The notes under the pieces: model-generated
Told to the model about the DNA's origin: nothing
The model's database searches: none
The model's input: the letters and a program-made list of their open reading frames with translations, nothing else
Origin: Acidimicrobiales bacterium
GTDB taxonomy: Bacteria; Actinomycetota; Acidimicrobiia; Acidimicrobiales; Poriferisodalaceae
Assembly: GCA_009843525.1 (NCBI GenBank)
Contig: VYDH01000003.1
Span: forward strand, 62,001-126,000
Direction: 5' to 3'
Length of the DNA: 64,000 nt
Program-made: the position numbers and the translations under genes
In this document: positions 31,715-41,012 of the stretch, one piece after another
Layout of the letters: each line of letters opens with the position of its first letter
How positions within the stretch are numbered: the first letter of the stretch is position 1

Positions 31715-32644
31715 TCAGCGACCTCGCAGCTTGGGGTTGTAGGCATCCTGCAGCCCGTCGCCGATGAGGCTGAAGCTCAGCACGGTGAAGAAGATCGCCA
31801 GGCCGGGGAAGGTCACCGACCACCACGCCGTCAGGAAGTTCCCGCGGTTCAGTCCGATCATCAAGCCCCAGCTCGTGGTGTTGGGATCACCGAGGCCCAG
31901 AAACGCCAGCCCAGCCTCGAACAGGATTGCCGTGCCCATGATGAGCGTGGCCGACACGATCAGCGGTGGCAGCGCATTCGGGAACACCACCTTGCGAATG
32001 ATGCGCCAGTCCGTGGCTCCCACAGCTCGGGCAGACCGCACGAACTCCAGGTTCTTCAGCCTCAGGAACTCCGCTCGGGTGATGCGGGCGATCCCCGGCC
32101 ACGCCACCACGCCGATGGCGAACGAGATCGTCCACATCGAGGGCTCGAACAGGGCCACCAGCACCATCGCGAACAGCAGAGCGGGCAGCACTTGGAAGAA
32201 CTCGGTGAAGCGCATGAGGGCGCTGTCGAGCCAGCCGCCGTAGTAGCCGGCGAGCGCGCCGATGCTGACGCCGATCACGAGCACCATCGCGGCCGCCATG
32301 GCAGCCACTGTCAGGCTGGTCGTGCCGCCGCCGATGACGCCCGCCAGCACGTCCCGCCCCAGGTAGTCGGTGCCCAGCCGGGCCTCTTCCAATTCTCCGG
32401 GACCGGTGAGCGGAATCGCCACGATGTGCTTGGGGTCGTTGTCGTAGATCCGCGGGCCGGCGACCGTCATGAACACGATCCCGACGAGCATCACCACGCC
32501 CGCCACAGCGGCCTTGTTGCGCACGAACAGCCGCAGAGTCTCGCGGCCCGGGCGCCCCGATCCGCCCCCGCCGCCGGCCCCAGAGCCGGGTGTGACCCCC
32601 AGATCGGCGGCCGCCATCTCGCCGCGTCGGGTGGCGTCAGACAT
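31715..32644 (-). CDS. Peptide-type ABC transporter permease (DppC-like)
   Basis: A 309-residue inner-membrane permease with about six helices, a Gly-rich N-terminal tail and the DppC N-terminal pattern (LGTDYLGRDVLAGVI). The EAA loop is VRSARAVGATDWRIIRKVVFPNA, where the ATPase docks (A-x-G-A pattern). It overlaps the DppB-like gene by eight bases and is co-transcribed with it. Confidence 0.92.
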   Translation of the reverse strand: MSDATRRGEMAAADLGVTPGSGAGGGGGSGRPGRETLRLFVRNKAAVAGVVMLVGIVFMTVAGPRIYDNDPKHIVAIPLTGPGELEEARLGTDYLGRDVLAGVIGGGTTSLTVAAMAAAMVLVIGVSIGALAGYYGGWLDSALMRFTEFFQVLPALLFAMVLVALFEPSMWTISFAIGVVAWPGIARITRAEFLRLKNLEFVRSARAVGATDWRIIRKVVFPNALPPLIVSATLIMGTAILFEAGLAFLGLGDPNTTSWGLMIGLNRGNFLTAWWSVTFPGLAIFFTVLSFSLIGDGLQDAYNPKLRGR

Positions 32645-33620
32645 TGGAGCGCTCCCGCAGGCGGATACGGGGGTCGATGATCGTGTACAGCAGGTCGGTC
32701 AGCAGGTTCGCCACGATCACCATGACCGACGACACCAGCAGCACGCCGAGCAGCACCGAAGTATCCCGGCGCAGGATCGAGTCGAAAGCCAGCCTTCCGA
32801 GCCCCGGCCAATTGAAGACGGTCTCGACGAGCAACGCGCCCGACAGCAGCGCCCCGAACTGCAGGCCGATCACCGTCACGACCGGGATGACGGCGTTGCG
32901 CAGCGCATGCTTGTACACCACTCGACGCTCGCCCAACCCCTTTGCCCGTGCGGTGCGCACGTAGTCCGACTCGAGCACCTCCAGCATCGATGCCCGCGAC
33001 AGTCGGCTGTACTGGGCCAGATAGATGAGGCCCAGCGTGAGCGCGGGCAGCACGAGATGCTCGGCCACGTCCAGCACGTTCGCCAGGATGCCCTCGCCGT
33101 AGTTCACGTCATGCCAACCCTGGATCGGCAGCAGTTCCCACGTTGACGCGAACAGGATCACCAGCATGATGCCGGTCCAGAACACGGGCATCGAGAAGCC
33201 CACGAGCGCCAGCACGGTTGCCCCGTGACTGAGCGGACTCTCCGGGCGACGCGCCGTCGCTACGCCGACCATCGTGCCCGCAGCGACAGCGAAGGCCAGC
33301 GCAGTGCCGACCAGCAAGACGGTGGGCCAGAGGCGCTCAGCGATGAGCGACGTCACCGACCGGTTGAAGAAGTACGAGTCGCCTAGATCGCCGGTGGCGA
33401 CTCTTCCCACGTAGGACAGCAACTGCACGATGACCGGCCGGTCGAGGCCGTACTGGGTACGGATCTCCTCCAGCAGCTCGGGATCGCCAGCGCCGCTCTC
33501 GCCCACGATCACCGTGGCCGGATCGCCGGGCGTGATGTGGATCAGCAAGAAGTTGAGGCACATCACTGCCAGGATCAGCCCGAGTGCTTGGGCGATCCTG
33601 GCAGCGATGGACCTCAGCAT
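32637..33620 (-). CDS. Peptide-type ABC transporter permease (DppB-like)
   Basis: A 327-residue permease with the DppB N-terminus (hydrophobic helix then ITPGDPA), six predicted helices and the EAA loop YVRTARAKGLGERRVVYKHA. The C-terminus (LLYTIIDPRIRLRE) is typical of this family. It starts at ATG 33620, 84 bases downstream of the binding-protein stop. Confidence 0.92.
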   Translation of the reverse strand: MLRSIAARIAQALGLILAVMCLNFLLIHITPGDPATVIVGESGAGDPELLEEIRTQYGLDRPVIVQLLSYVGRVATGDLGDSYFFNRSVTSLIAERLWPTVLLVGTALAFAVAAGTMVGVATARRPESPLSHGATVLALVGFSMPVFWTGIMLVILFASTWELLPIQGWHDVNYGEGILANVLDVAEHLVLPALTLGLIYLAQYSRLSRASMLEVLESDYVRTARAKGLGERRVVYKHALRNAVIPVVTVIGLQFGALLSGALLVETVFNWPGLGRLAFDSILRRDTSVLLGVLLVSSVMVIVANLLTDLLYTIIDPRIRLRERSNV

Positions 33621-33703
33621 GCTCCGTCCTTGTTGAGCCCGTACCTATTGAGCCCAGTTCCGGCGGTCACGTCAGCGTTAGCCGGAACGGGGCTCAGTCC
33701 TGG

Positions 33704-35500
33704 CTACTGATCCAGCCAGACCTGGTGCATCGGCGACATCTGCCCCCAGATGTTGTTGGTCGGCGGGTTCATGACCGCCGGGTTGAACGCCTGCCAGAAC
33801 GACGGCGTGTTCAGGAAGTAGATCGGCACGTCCTCGGCGACGATCTCCTGGAACTCGGCGTACAGCCTTGTCCGTTCGCCAGCGTCGAGCTCCTGGCCTG
33901 CCGCAGCGAGCAGCGCGTCGACCTCGGGATTGCAGTAGCCCGTGTTGTTGGTCCAGATCACACCCACCCGGTTGTCGCACAGGTAGGTGCGGTGGACGCC
34001 GATGACCGGGTCGCCCCAGTTCCAGACCTGGTTGATGGTCATCTGGTAGTCCCCACCGGCGACTCGCTGCGCCCAGGTCGGGAAGTCGGGTGACACGCTC
34101 AGCTCGACGTTGATGCCGGCTTCTTGCAGCGCCTGCACCACATACTCGGCGTGGACCACGAACGCCGGCGGGATGTAGTCGATGGTGAGCTCCAGCTCGC
34201 CTTCGCCGTAGCCCGCCTCTGCCAGCAGCTGCTTGGCCCGGTCGATGTCCTTGTCGTAGTGGTTCACGTCCGCGTTGTGGAACGGGCTGGCGGCGGCAAT
34301 ACCGGTTGGCACCGGGAAGGTGAGCCCTTGTTCGATGACTCCCGAGAGGAAGTCGCGGTCAATCGCGTACCCGATGGCCTGACGCACTCGCACATCAGAC
34401 AAGGCAGGGTCGTTCAAGTTGAACTCCAGCCAGTTGATCTGGCCGATGGCCTCGTGGCCCTGAGCGGTCACCTCCACGTCGGGGTTGTCCATCAGGCGAA
34501 GCACGTTTGCTGCGGGGCCCAGGGTGGACGACAGGTGCGTCGTGCCGTTTTCGAGGCTGAGCACGATGGCCGTCGAATCGGGCGTGATCTCCATCACGAT
34601 CTCGTCCAGGCACGGCGTGCCCTCGATGAAGAAGTCGTCGAAGCGCTCCATCCGGATGATGGTTCCCGGCTCGTACTCGGCCAGCCGGAACGGACCCGAA
34701 CCCACGAAATCCTCGCTGTTGCGCGGGTGGGACTTCATGTCCTGGCCGTCGTCGAAGATGTGCTTGGGAATAATCGGCAGCAGGCCCGGCGACATCGCCA
34801 GCAGGATCGCGGGATGCGGCTGGCTGAGATTGATAACTGCCGTGTGCTCGTCAGGCGTGTCCACGCTCGTCACCGGCGCATACATCGGCTTGAACGGATG
34901 GTTGGCCTGCACAGTCTGGATCGAGAACGCCACGTCGGCGGACGTGATCGGCATGCCGTCGTGGAAGACGGCGTCTTCCACGAGGTGCAGCGTCACCGAC
35001 AGGCCGTCGTCCGCGACATCCCAGCTCTCGGCCAGGTACGGCATGGGGTTGTACTCGTCGTCGTAGAGCAGCGGGCTCGCATTGAGCTGCGTGCCCGGCA
35101 CGGCGGTGGCGTAGCCCGACTGGACCGTGCCGTTCAGGTGCCGCGGCACCTGCGTGCTGCCGATGATGAGCGTGCCGCCCACGTTGGCCCCGCCATTGCA
35201 ATAGTCCATCGCCATGTCGTCGTCGGCCATGTCGCTGTCGTCGGCCATGTCGTCGCTGCCGGCGTCATCACCGTCCTCGTCGTGGTCGTGGCCGTCGTCC
35301 TCGTCATGCTCGTGGTCGTCGCCATCGTCCATGTCGTCGTCGGCGTCAGCGCCCGAAGCCGCTGCAGCCGTCGTTGCAGGCGCGGCGTCATCGTCGTCGT
35401 CGCTGGCGCACGACGCAGCGACGAGCGCAAGAACGGCTAGCAACGCGACCAGCAGCCGGCCGAAGCTCCGCTGCCTGTAGCGCGTCGTCGTGGTCCTCAT
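33704..35500 (-). CDS. Family 5 solute-binding lipoprotein of peptide-type ABC transporter
   Basis: A 598-residue extracytoplasmic binding protein. From ATG 35500 a signal helix (LLVALLAVLALVA) leads to the lipobox ASCAS. An Asp/His/Met-rich acidic linker of about 70 residues follows (includes DDHEHDEDDGHDHDED). The SBP_bac_5 domain starts near residue 105 (GGTLIIGSTQVP), with AESWDV, ADVAFSIQTV and VRQAIGYAIDRD as family marks. It is the first gene of a minus-strand operon (binding protein, B, C, D, F, amidohydrolase). A GGGAGGGAG site lies upstream of the chosen ATG; an in-frame start at 35530 would add ten residues before the signal peptide. Confidence 0.93.
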   Translation of the reverse strand: MRTTTTRYRQRSFGRLLVALLAVLALVAASCASDDDDDAAPATTAAAASGADADDDMDDGDDHEHDEDDGHDHDEDGDDAGSDDMADDSDMADDDMAMDYCNGGANVGGTLIIGSTQVPRHLNGTVQSGYATAVPGTQLNASPLLYDDEYNPMPYLAESWDVADDGLSVTLHLVEDAVFHDGMPITSADVAFSIQTVQANHPFKPMYAPVTSVDTPDEHTAVINLSQPHPAILLAMSPGLLPIIPKHIFDDGQDMKSHPRNSEDFVGSGPFRLAEYEPGTIIRMERFDDFFIEGTPCLDEIVMEITPDSTAIVLSLENGTTHLSSTLGPAANVLRLMDNPDVEVTAQGHEAIGQINWLEFNLNDPALSDVRVRQAIGYAIDRDFLSGVIEQGLTFPVPTGIAAASPFHNADVNHYDKDIDRAKQLLAEAGYGEGELELTIDYIPPAFVVHAEYVVQALQEAGINVELSVSPDFPTWAQRVAGGDYQMTINQVWNWGDPVIGVHRTYLCDNRVGVIWTNNTGYCNPEVDALLAAAGQELDAGERTRLYAEFQEIVAEDVPIYFLNTPSFWQAFNPAVMNPPTNNIWGQMSPMHQVWLDQ

Positions 35501-35671
35501 GAGGATGTCTCCCTCCCTGGAGGCACCCACCGGTCACACGACGACGGGTGCATTTCTTGGTTAGACCCGGTTAGAGCCTGCGCTACCGTAACCGACGATG
35601 TCGTTGCCATCGACGGTGACACGTACGGCTCTCGGCGTGCAGCACGTTGGCGTCAGCAAGGTGGTCGGCCG

Positions 35672-36784
35672 ATGAAGGTCCACTGGTTCTTGCCAACCGG
35701 CGGCGATTCTCGCGATGTGCTGCCCGACGAGCCGGGCGCGCACTGGCGGCCGCCGTCAATGGACTACCTCGCCCAGATCGCGACCGCCTGCGATCAGCTC
35801 GGCTATGAGGGGATGCTCACACCGTGCGGCACGATGTGCGAGGACGCATGGCTCTCCACGATTGCACTGGCGCCGCTGACCAGGCGTGTCAAGTTTCTCG
35901 TCGCCTTCCGGCCGGGCTTCCTGTCGCCGACGCTGGCGGCGCAGATGGCCTCCACCTACCAGCGGCTGTCGGGTGGGCGGTTGCTCATCAACATCGTCAC
36001 CGGGGCTGAGCCGCGTGAGCTGAACCGCTTCGGCGACTGGCTCGACAAAGACACCCGCTATGCGCGCACGGGCGAATTCCTGCGGATCGTGCGGGAGGCA
36101 TGGTCGGGCGAGCCGTTCGATTTCGAGGGCGACTTCTACAAGGTCGCCGCCGCCACGACCCGCGAGACGCCCGATCCGGTTCCGGCGATCTACTTCGGCG
36201 GGGCGTCGCCTGCCGCCGAGCAGATCGCCGCCGAGCATGTCGACGTCTACCTGGCGTGGGGTGAGCCTCCCGACATGGTGATCGAACGGCTGGACCGCAT
36301 GCGGGCTCGAGCCGCGGAGCACGGTCGCACGCTGCGCTACGGCATCCGCTTTCACGTCATCACCCGGCCAGATGCCGCCGACGCCTGGGCCGTGGCCGAC
36401 GACATGCTGGCGCACATGAGCCCCGAGGCCATCGCTGCTGCCCAGGCCGACTTCGCCACGACGATGTCGGAGGGCCAGCGGCGTATGGCCCAGCTTCACG
36501 CCGAGGGCAGCGGGCGGCTGGAGATCCACCCCAATGTGTGGTCGGGCATCGGTCTCGTCCGTGGCGGTGCCGGAACGGCGCTGGTCGGCAGTTACCGCGA
36601 GGTGGCGGACCGCATCGCGGAGTATCACGCGCTGGGCTTCGACGAGTTCATCCTGTCGGGCTACCCGCACCTCGAAGAGGCGTACTGGTTCGGTGAGGGC
36701 GTGATGCCGATTCTGCGTGAACGCGGACTGCTCGAACCGCTTGCGCAGGGTTCCGACAACGCGCTGGTCTCGTCGTTCCGCTGA
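35672..36784 (+). CDS. ssuD: SsuD-like alkanesulfonate monooxygenase (FMNH2-dependent)
   Basis: A flavin-dependent monooxygenase of the bacterial luciferase fold, 370 residues. It resembles E. coli SsuD along its whole length: WFLPTGGDSRDV, the conserved Cys56 in CGTMCEDAWL (Cys54 in E. coli), WGEPPDMV, YGIRFHVI, GIGLVRGGAGTALVG and LSGYPHLEEAY. The classical reaction releases sulfite from alkanesulfonates using FMNH2 and O2. No ssuE reductase or ssuABC transporter is adjacent; the next gene, seven bases on, is the amidotransferase-P450 fusion. Start at ATG 35672. Confidence 0.9.
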   Translation: MKVHWFLPTGGDSRDVLPDEPGAHWRPPSMDYLAQIATACDQLGYEGMLTPCGTMCEDAWLSTIALAPLTRRVKFLVAFRPGFLSPTLAAQMASTYQRLSGGRLLINIVTGAEPRELNRFGDWLDKDTRYARTGEFLRIVREAWSGEPFDFEGDFYKVAAATTRETPDPVPAIYFGGASPAAEQIAAEHVDVYLAWGEPPDMVIERLDRMRARAAEHGRTLRYGIRFHVITRPDAADAWAVADDMLAHMSPEAIAAAQADFATTMSEGQRRMAQLHAEGSGRLEIHPNVWSGIGLVRGGAGTALVGSYREVADRIAEYHALGFDEFILSGYPHLEEAYWFGEGVMPILRERGLLEPLAQGSDNALVSSFR

Positions 36785-36791
36785 GCTGAAG

Positions 36792-38837
36792 ATGCCAGAG
36801 AACCCGCGAGCAGAAACCGGCGCGTCAGGCGAGCGCCGTCCGCTGCGCCTGGGCCTGCTGCGCTGCGACGATCCGGTGCCCGAGCTGAGATCGATCTGCG
36901 GCACCTATTCGGACATGTTCGCCGACGTGATCGCTCGGGTCGACCCCAGCGTGCAGATGGACACGTTCAGCCTCCCCGATGACGAATGGCCAGACAACCT
37001 CGATGCATACGACGGTTGGATGACCACGGGAACCCGCGCCTCGGTCTACGACGACGCCCCGTGGATCAGCCGGTTCGCCGATTTCGTGCGGCAGCTGCAC
37101 GCCGAAGGCCGCAAGATGTTCGGTGTCTGCTTCGGGCACCAGATGATCGCCCACGCGCTTGGCGGCACGGTGCAGCGGGCCTCGCACGGCTGGACGGTGG
37201 GCGTCAACGTCTGGAAGATCCACGAGCGCCGCCCGTGGATGGACCCGCCCGCCGATGAGATCCGGCTCATCCACAGCCACCAGGATCAAGTGCTGACGCT
37301 GCCCCCGGACGGTGTGGTGCTGGCGGGCGCCGATCGGTGCCCGATCGCGATGCTGGCGGTGGGTGAGCACCTGGTCGGGCTGCAGGGCCACCCCGAATTC
37401 CAGCCCGAGTTCGTGGGCCCGCTGTACGAGAGCCGCACTGAGCTGTTGGGCGCCGATGCCGTTGCCGAAGCCCAAGCCAGCCTGTCGGCGCCGTGCAACC
37501 AGGAACTTGTCGCCGGCTGGATGCTGCGCTTCTTCGACGGCTCACACGAGGTCGACCTGGACGACTTCGGGTTGTTCGACCCGGCGGTTCAGCAGTGCCC
37601 GCATGCCTACTACGCCAAGATGCGCGAATCAGCACCGGTGTATGAGGCGACGGCCGGCGGTGCCGCACTGCACCTGATCACCAGGTACGACGACGTGCTG
37701 GAAGTGGTGCGGGACCCTGAGACGTTCTCCTCCCGTTTTGATGTCGGCGGCCGGGGCAACGCTGAGCTGGCTCGGCGCACCAAGGAGCTCTACGAGAACG
37801 AGGGCGGTTACGACCGAGTCGGCACGATGCTCACGGCGGATCCTCCCGAGCACACCCGATTCCGCCGTCTCGTCAGCAAGGCGTTCACTCCCAAGGTGGT
37901 CAACGACCTCGAACCCGCGGTGCGCGAGATAGCCGCAGCGCTCATCGACCAGATGCTCGCTGCCACCGCTGGCGGCGGTTCGATCGACGTCGTCGAGGCG
38001 TTCGCAGTGCCGCTCCCAGTGGCGGTCATCGCCCGGGCGCTCAACGTTCCCGACGACCGGCTTGCCGACTTCAAGCGCTGGAGCGACGCCTCGATCGCCG
38101 GCATCGGCACCAACATCTCCATCGAGGAACGTCTCGACGCCGAGCGCGAGGTAATCGAATTCCAGAAGTACTTCGCTGAACAGCTCGAACGTCGGCGCAC
38201 CGAGCCGCAGGACGATCTGCTGACGAACTTGCTGAACGCCCGCATCGACCGCGATGGCGATGACGTCGCCGACGAAGCAGTGTCGACTGAACCGCTCACG
38301 ACTGCAGAGATGCTCAGCATCATCCAGCAGCTGCTGGTGGCCGGCAACGAGACCACCACCAAGATGCTCACCGAGATGCTGCGGCTGCTGGCCGAGCACC
38401 CCGCCGAGTGGGAGGCGCTGCGAGCAGATCCATCACGAGCCCCAGCCTTTGTGGAGGAGACCCTTCGCCTGTCGACGCCGACGCAGGGGATGTTCCGCGT
38501 GGTGAAGAAGGACACGCGGCTCGCCGGCGTCGACCTCCCCGCCGGTGCTCACGTGGTGGTGATGTTCAGCTCGGCCAACCGGGATCGGTTGGTTTTTGAG
38601 GACTCAGACTCGTTCTGCCCGATGCGAGACGGCGTGTCGAGCCACCTCGCATTCGGCCGGGGCATCCACTTCTGCCTGGGAGCGGCGCTGGCACGGCTGG
38701 AAGGGCGTGTCGCGGCCGAAGAGCTGTCGCAGCGGCTGCGCTCCGTCACGCTCTCGGCCTCGAACAATTTCGAGTATCACCCCAGCTTCTTGCTGAGAGG
38801 CCTCAAGCGGCTCGAAATCCAACCGCTGCCTGCCTGA
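36792..38837 (+). CDS. Class I glutamine amidotransferase-like domain fused to cytochrome P450
   Basis: A single 681-residue reading frame with two enzymes. Residues ~15-260 are a class I amidotransferase fold: nucleophile Cys113 in GVCFGHQMIAHALGG and His200/Glu202 in LQGHPEFQ complete the triad. Residues ~265-681 are a bacterial CYP: start FGLFDPAVQQCPHAYYAKM, I-helix LLVAGNETTT near 517, ExxR at Glu556-Arg559 (EETLRLS), and heme ligand Cys628 in FGRGIHFCLGAALAR. All catalytic residues are intact in both halves and no frameshift is seen at the junction. I know no characterised enzyme of this architecture. Stand-alone relatives of the first domain hydrolyse gamma-glutamyl amides or glutamine, so a bifunctional enzyme acting on gamma-glutamylated amines is conceivable. 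ATG 36792 is seven bases after ssuD; redox partners are not nearby. Confidence 0.9.
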   Translation: MPENPRAETGASGERRPLRLGLLRCDDPVPELRSICGTYSDMFADVIARVDPSVQMDTFSLPDDEWPDNLDAYDGWMTTGTRASVYDDAPWISRFADFVRQLHAEGRKMFGVCFGHQMIAHALGGTVQRASHGWTVGVNVWKIHERRPWMDPPADEIRLIHSHQDQVLTLPPDGVVLAGADRCPIAMLAVGEHLVGLQGHPEFQPEFVGPLYESRTELLGADAVAEAQASLSAPCNQELVAGWMLRFFDGSHEVDLDDFGLFDPAVQQCPHAYYAKMRESAPVYEATAGGAALHLITRYDDVLEVVRDPETFSSRFDVGGRGNAELARRTKELYENEGGYDRVGTMLTADPPEHTRFRRLVSKAFTPKVVNDLEPAVREIAAALIDQMLAATAGGGSIDVVEAFAVPLPVAVIARALNVPDDRLADFKRWSDASIAGIGTNISIEERLDAEREVIEFQKYFAEQLERRRTEPQDDLLTNLLNARIDRDGDDVADEAVSTEPLTTAEMLSIIQQLLVAGNETTTKMLTEMLRLLAEHPAEWEALRADPSRAPAFVEETLRLSTPTQGMFRVVKKDTRLAGVDLPAGAHVVVMFSSANRDRLVFEDSDSFCPMRDGVSSHLAFGRGIHFCLGAALARLEGRVAAEELSQRLRSVTLSASNNFEYHPSFLLRGLKRLEIQPLPA

Positions 38838-38855
38838 GCCCTCCGGCAATCGGAG

Positions 38856-39446
38856 CTAGGTCGTGGGCAGCCAGGCGGGACGCTCTGTCTCGTAGCTGTC
38901 GATCTCCGATGTGCTGCGCAGCGTGATGCCGATGTCGTCGAGACCCTCGAGGAAACGCTCCTGCGTTGCGTCGTCCATCGGGAACGGTTCTTCGATGCCC
39001 GCAGCGGGTGCGCTGAGCAGGCGCCGCTCTACGTCGACCGTCACCATCAGGTCGGGGTCGGCAGCCACGGCGGCCCGCAGGCGGGCGGCGGCCTCCTCGG
39101 ACACCTGCACCGGCACCAGCCCGTTCTTGGTGGAGTTGTTGCGGAAGATGTCCCCGAAGCGGGGCGAGACCACCGCTACGAAGCCGTAGTCCATCAGTGC
39201 CCACACGGCGTGCTCGCGTGACGATCCCGTGCCGAAGTTCGACCCTGCTACGAGCACGGTGGCGCCCGCAAAGCGTTCGTCATTCAGCACAAAATCGCGC
39301 TCGTCGCGCCACTCGCTGAACAGCCCCTTGCCGAAGCCGGTGCGTTCGACGCGCTTCAGCCAGTCGCTGGGGATGATCTGGTCGGTATCCACGTCGGAGC
39401 GATCGAGGGGCACAGCCCGCCCCTCATGAACTCGTACTGGCTCCAT
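38856..39446 (-). CDS. leuD: 3-isopropylmalate dehydratase small subunit
   Basis: LeuD supplies the swivelling domain that completes the active site of isopropylmalate isomerase in leucine synthesis. The 196-residue protein has DVDTDQIIPSDWLKRV, the substrate loop GSNFGTGSSREHAVWAL and FGDIFRNNSTKNGLV. ATG 39446 is chosen because AGAGAGG lies nine bases upstream; ATGs at 39452 and 39491 are in frame, but the latter overlaps leuC. It directly follows leuC. Confidence 0.94.
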   Translation of the reverse strand: MEPVRVHEGRAVPLDRSDVDTDQIIPSDWLKRVERTGFGKGLFSEWRDERDFVLNDERFAGATVLVAGSNFGTGSSREHAVWALMDYGFVAVVSPRFGDIFRNNSTKNGLVPVQVSEEAAARLRAAVAADPDLMVTVDVERRLLSAPAAGIEEPFPMDDATQERFLEGLDDIGITLRSTSEIDSYETERPAWLPTT

Positions 39447-39465
39447 CAGCATCTTCCTCTCTGGA

Positions 39466-40887
39466 TCAGCCCAAGTCGTCGGGTGTGACAAAACGACCTG
39501 CGATGGCAGTCGCCGCGGCCACCTCCGGCGAGCACAGGTGTGTGCGGCCGCCGCGGCCTTGCCGACCCTCGAAGTTGCGATTCGAGGTCGACGCCGAGCG
39601 CTCGCCGGGCGAGAGCTTGTCGGGGTTCATCGCCAGGCACATCGAGCAACCGGGCTCGCGCCAATCGAACCCCGCCTCTACGAAGATCGCATCCAGCCCC
39701 TCTGCTTCGGCCTGTGCCTTGACGGCGAACGAGCCGGGCACCACCAGGGTGCGGACGCCGTCTGCCACCGTGCGGCCGCGGGCCACCGCCGCGGCAGCCC
39801 GCAGATCCTCGATGCGCGAGTTCGTGCAGCTGCCGATGAACACCGTGTCGACCTGCACGTCAGACAACCGGGTGCCCGCCGTGAGGCCCATGTAGTCCAG
39901 CGCCCGCTGGGCGGTCGTCGCCTCGACCGGGTCGTTGAAGTCACCCGGGCCGGGCACGGCGCCATCGATGGGAATGACGTGTGCGGGGTTGGTGCCCCAC
40001 GTGACGTGCGGGCGCAGCGAGGTGCCGTCGATGGTCACCGAGCGGTCGAAAGCCGCGCCCTCATCGGTGACGAGCGAGCGCCAGTCGGCCACCGCGGTCT
40101 CCCAGTCGGCCCCCGATGGGGCGTGCGGGCGACCTGCCAAGTACTCGAAGGTGGTTTCGTCGGGCGCCACCATGCCCGCCTTGGCGCCCGCCTCGATGGA
40201 CATGTTGCAGACGGTCATCCGTCCTTCCATCGACAGCGCCTCGATGGCTGAACCGCGATACTCAATGATGTGGCCGATGCCGCCACCAGTGCCGATGCGT
40301 CCAATGATCGCCAGCACGATGTCTTTGGCGGTCACGCCCGCGGGCGCATCGCCGTCGACGCGTACTTCCATGGTGGACGGCCGTGCCTGCGGCAGCGTCT
40401 GGCTCGCCAGGACGTGCTCCACCTCGGAGGTGCCGATGCCGAAGGCCAGCGCGCCGAAGGCGCCATGGGTCGAGGTGTGGCTGTCGCCGCAGACCACGGT
40501 CATGCCGGGCAGCGTGAGACCCTGCTCAGGACCGATGACGTGCACGATGCCCTGGCCCGGATCGCCCATCGGGTACAGCGTGATGTCGAACTCGTCGCAG
40601 TTCGCCCGCAGCACCTCCACCTGCTTGGCCGAGATCGGGTCGGCAATGGGCAGGTGCAGATCGGCCGTTGGGACGTTGTGGTCTTCGGTCGCCACGGTCA
40701 GGTCGGGGCGGCGCACGGTGCGCCCCGACATGCGCAGACCGTCGAAGGCCTGCGGAGAGGTGACCTCGTGAATGAGGTGCAGGTCGATGTAGAGGAGATC
40801 GGGCTGCCCGCCGCCGGTGCGAACGACGTGGCGGTCCCAGACCTTCTCGCTGAGGGTGCGCGCACCCGTCGCGGCGGCGTTTGTCAC
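39466..40887 (-). CDS. leuC: 3-isopropylmalate dehydratase large subunit
   Basis: An aconitase-family [4Fe-4S] subunit. From GTG 40887 the product has 473 residues, the normal family length, and begins shortly before [12 protein letters not shown]. Cluster cysteines are in [17 protein letters not shown] and [11 protein letters not shown]; the end [19 protein letters not shown] is typical. An in-frame ATG at 41010 would add a poorly conserved 41-residue tail and leave only two bases to the divergent gene, so I prefer 40887. leuD follows 19 bases downstream. Confidence 0.94.
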   Translation of the reverse strand: MTNAAATGARTLSEKVWDRHVVRTGGGQPDLLYIDLHLIHEVTSPQAFDGLRMSGRTVRRPDLTVATEDHNVPTADLHLPIADPISAKQVEVLRANCDEFDITLYPMGDPGQGIVHVIGPEQGLTLPGMTVVCGDSHTSTHGAFGALAFGIGTSEVEHVLASQTLPQARPSTMEVRVDGDAPAGVTAKDIVLAIIGRIGTGGGIGHIIEYRGSAIEALSMEGRMTVCNMSIEAGAKAGMVAPDETTFEYLAGRPHAPSGADWETAVADWRSLVTDEGAAFDRSVTIDGTSLRPHVTWGTNPAHVIPIDGAVPGPGDFNDPVEATTAQRALDYMGLTAGTRLSDVQVDTVFIGSCTNSRIEDLRAAAAVARGRTVADGVRTLVVPGSFAVKAQAEAEGLDAIFVEAGFDWREPGCSMCLAMNPDKLSPGERSASTSNRNFEGRQGRGGRTHLCSPEVAAATAIAGRFVTPDDLG

Positions 40888-41012
40888 GCTGTCAGTCTGC
40901 GCCTCTGGCGCCGCGGGTTCCAACCTGCCGCTCGCGTCGTCGGCAGCTGCCGTCGCGATCCCCTGTGTCAGAGTCGCGGTGTCGACGTGAGTCTGGTTCA
41001 AGGACGGCATCT

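Noticed and set aside
30726..31826. Fusion of the OppF-like ATPase to 367 upstream codons
   Set aside because: The extension is Arg/His-rich shadow sequence in another frame of the OppD-like gene; GTG 30725 gives a normal ATPase.
34124..35440. A 438-codon plus-strand frame opposite the peptide-type binding protein
   Set aside because: Val/His/Arg-rich without recognisable domains; antisense to a complete lipoprotein gene.
40888..41010. Longer LeuC starting at ATG 41010
   Set aside because: The added 41 residues are not family-like, and the shorter 473-residue form has standard length and leaves room for divergent promoters.
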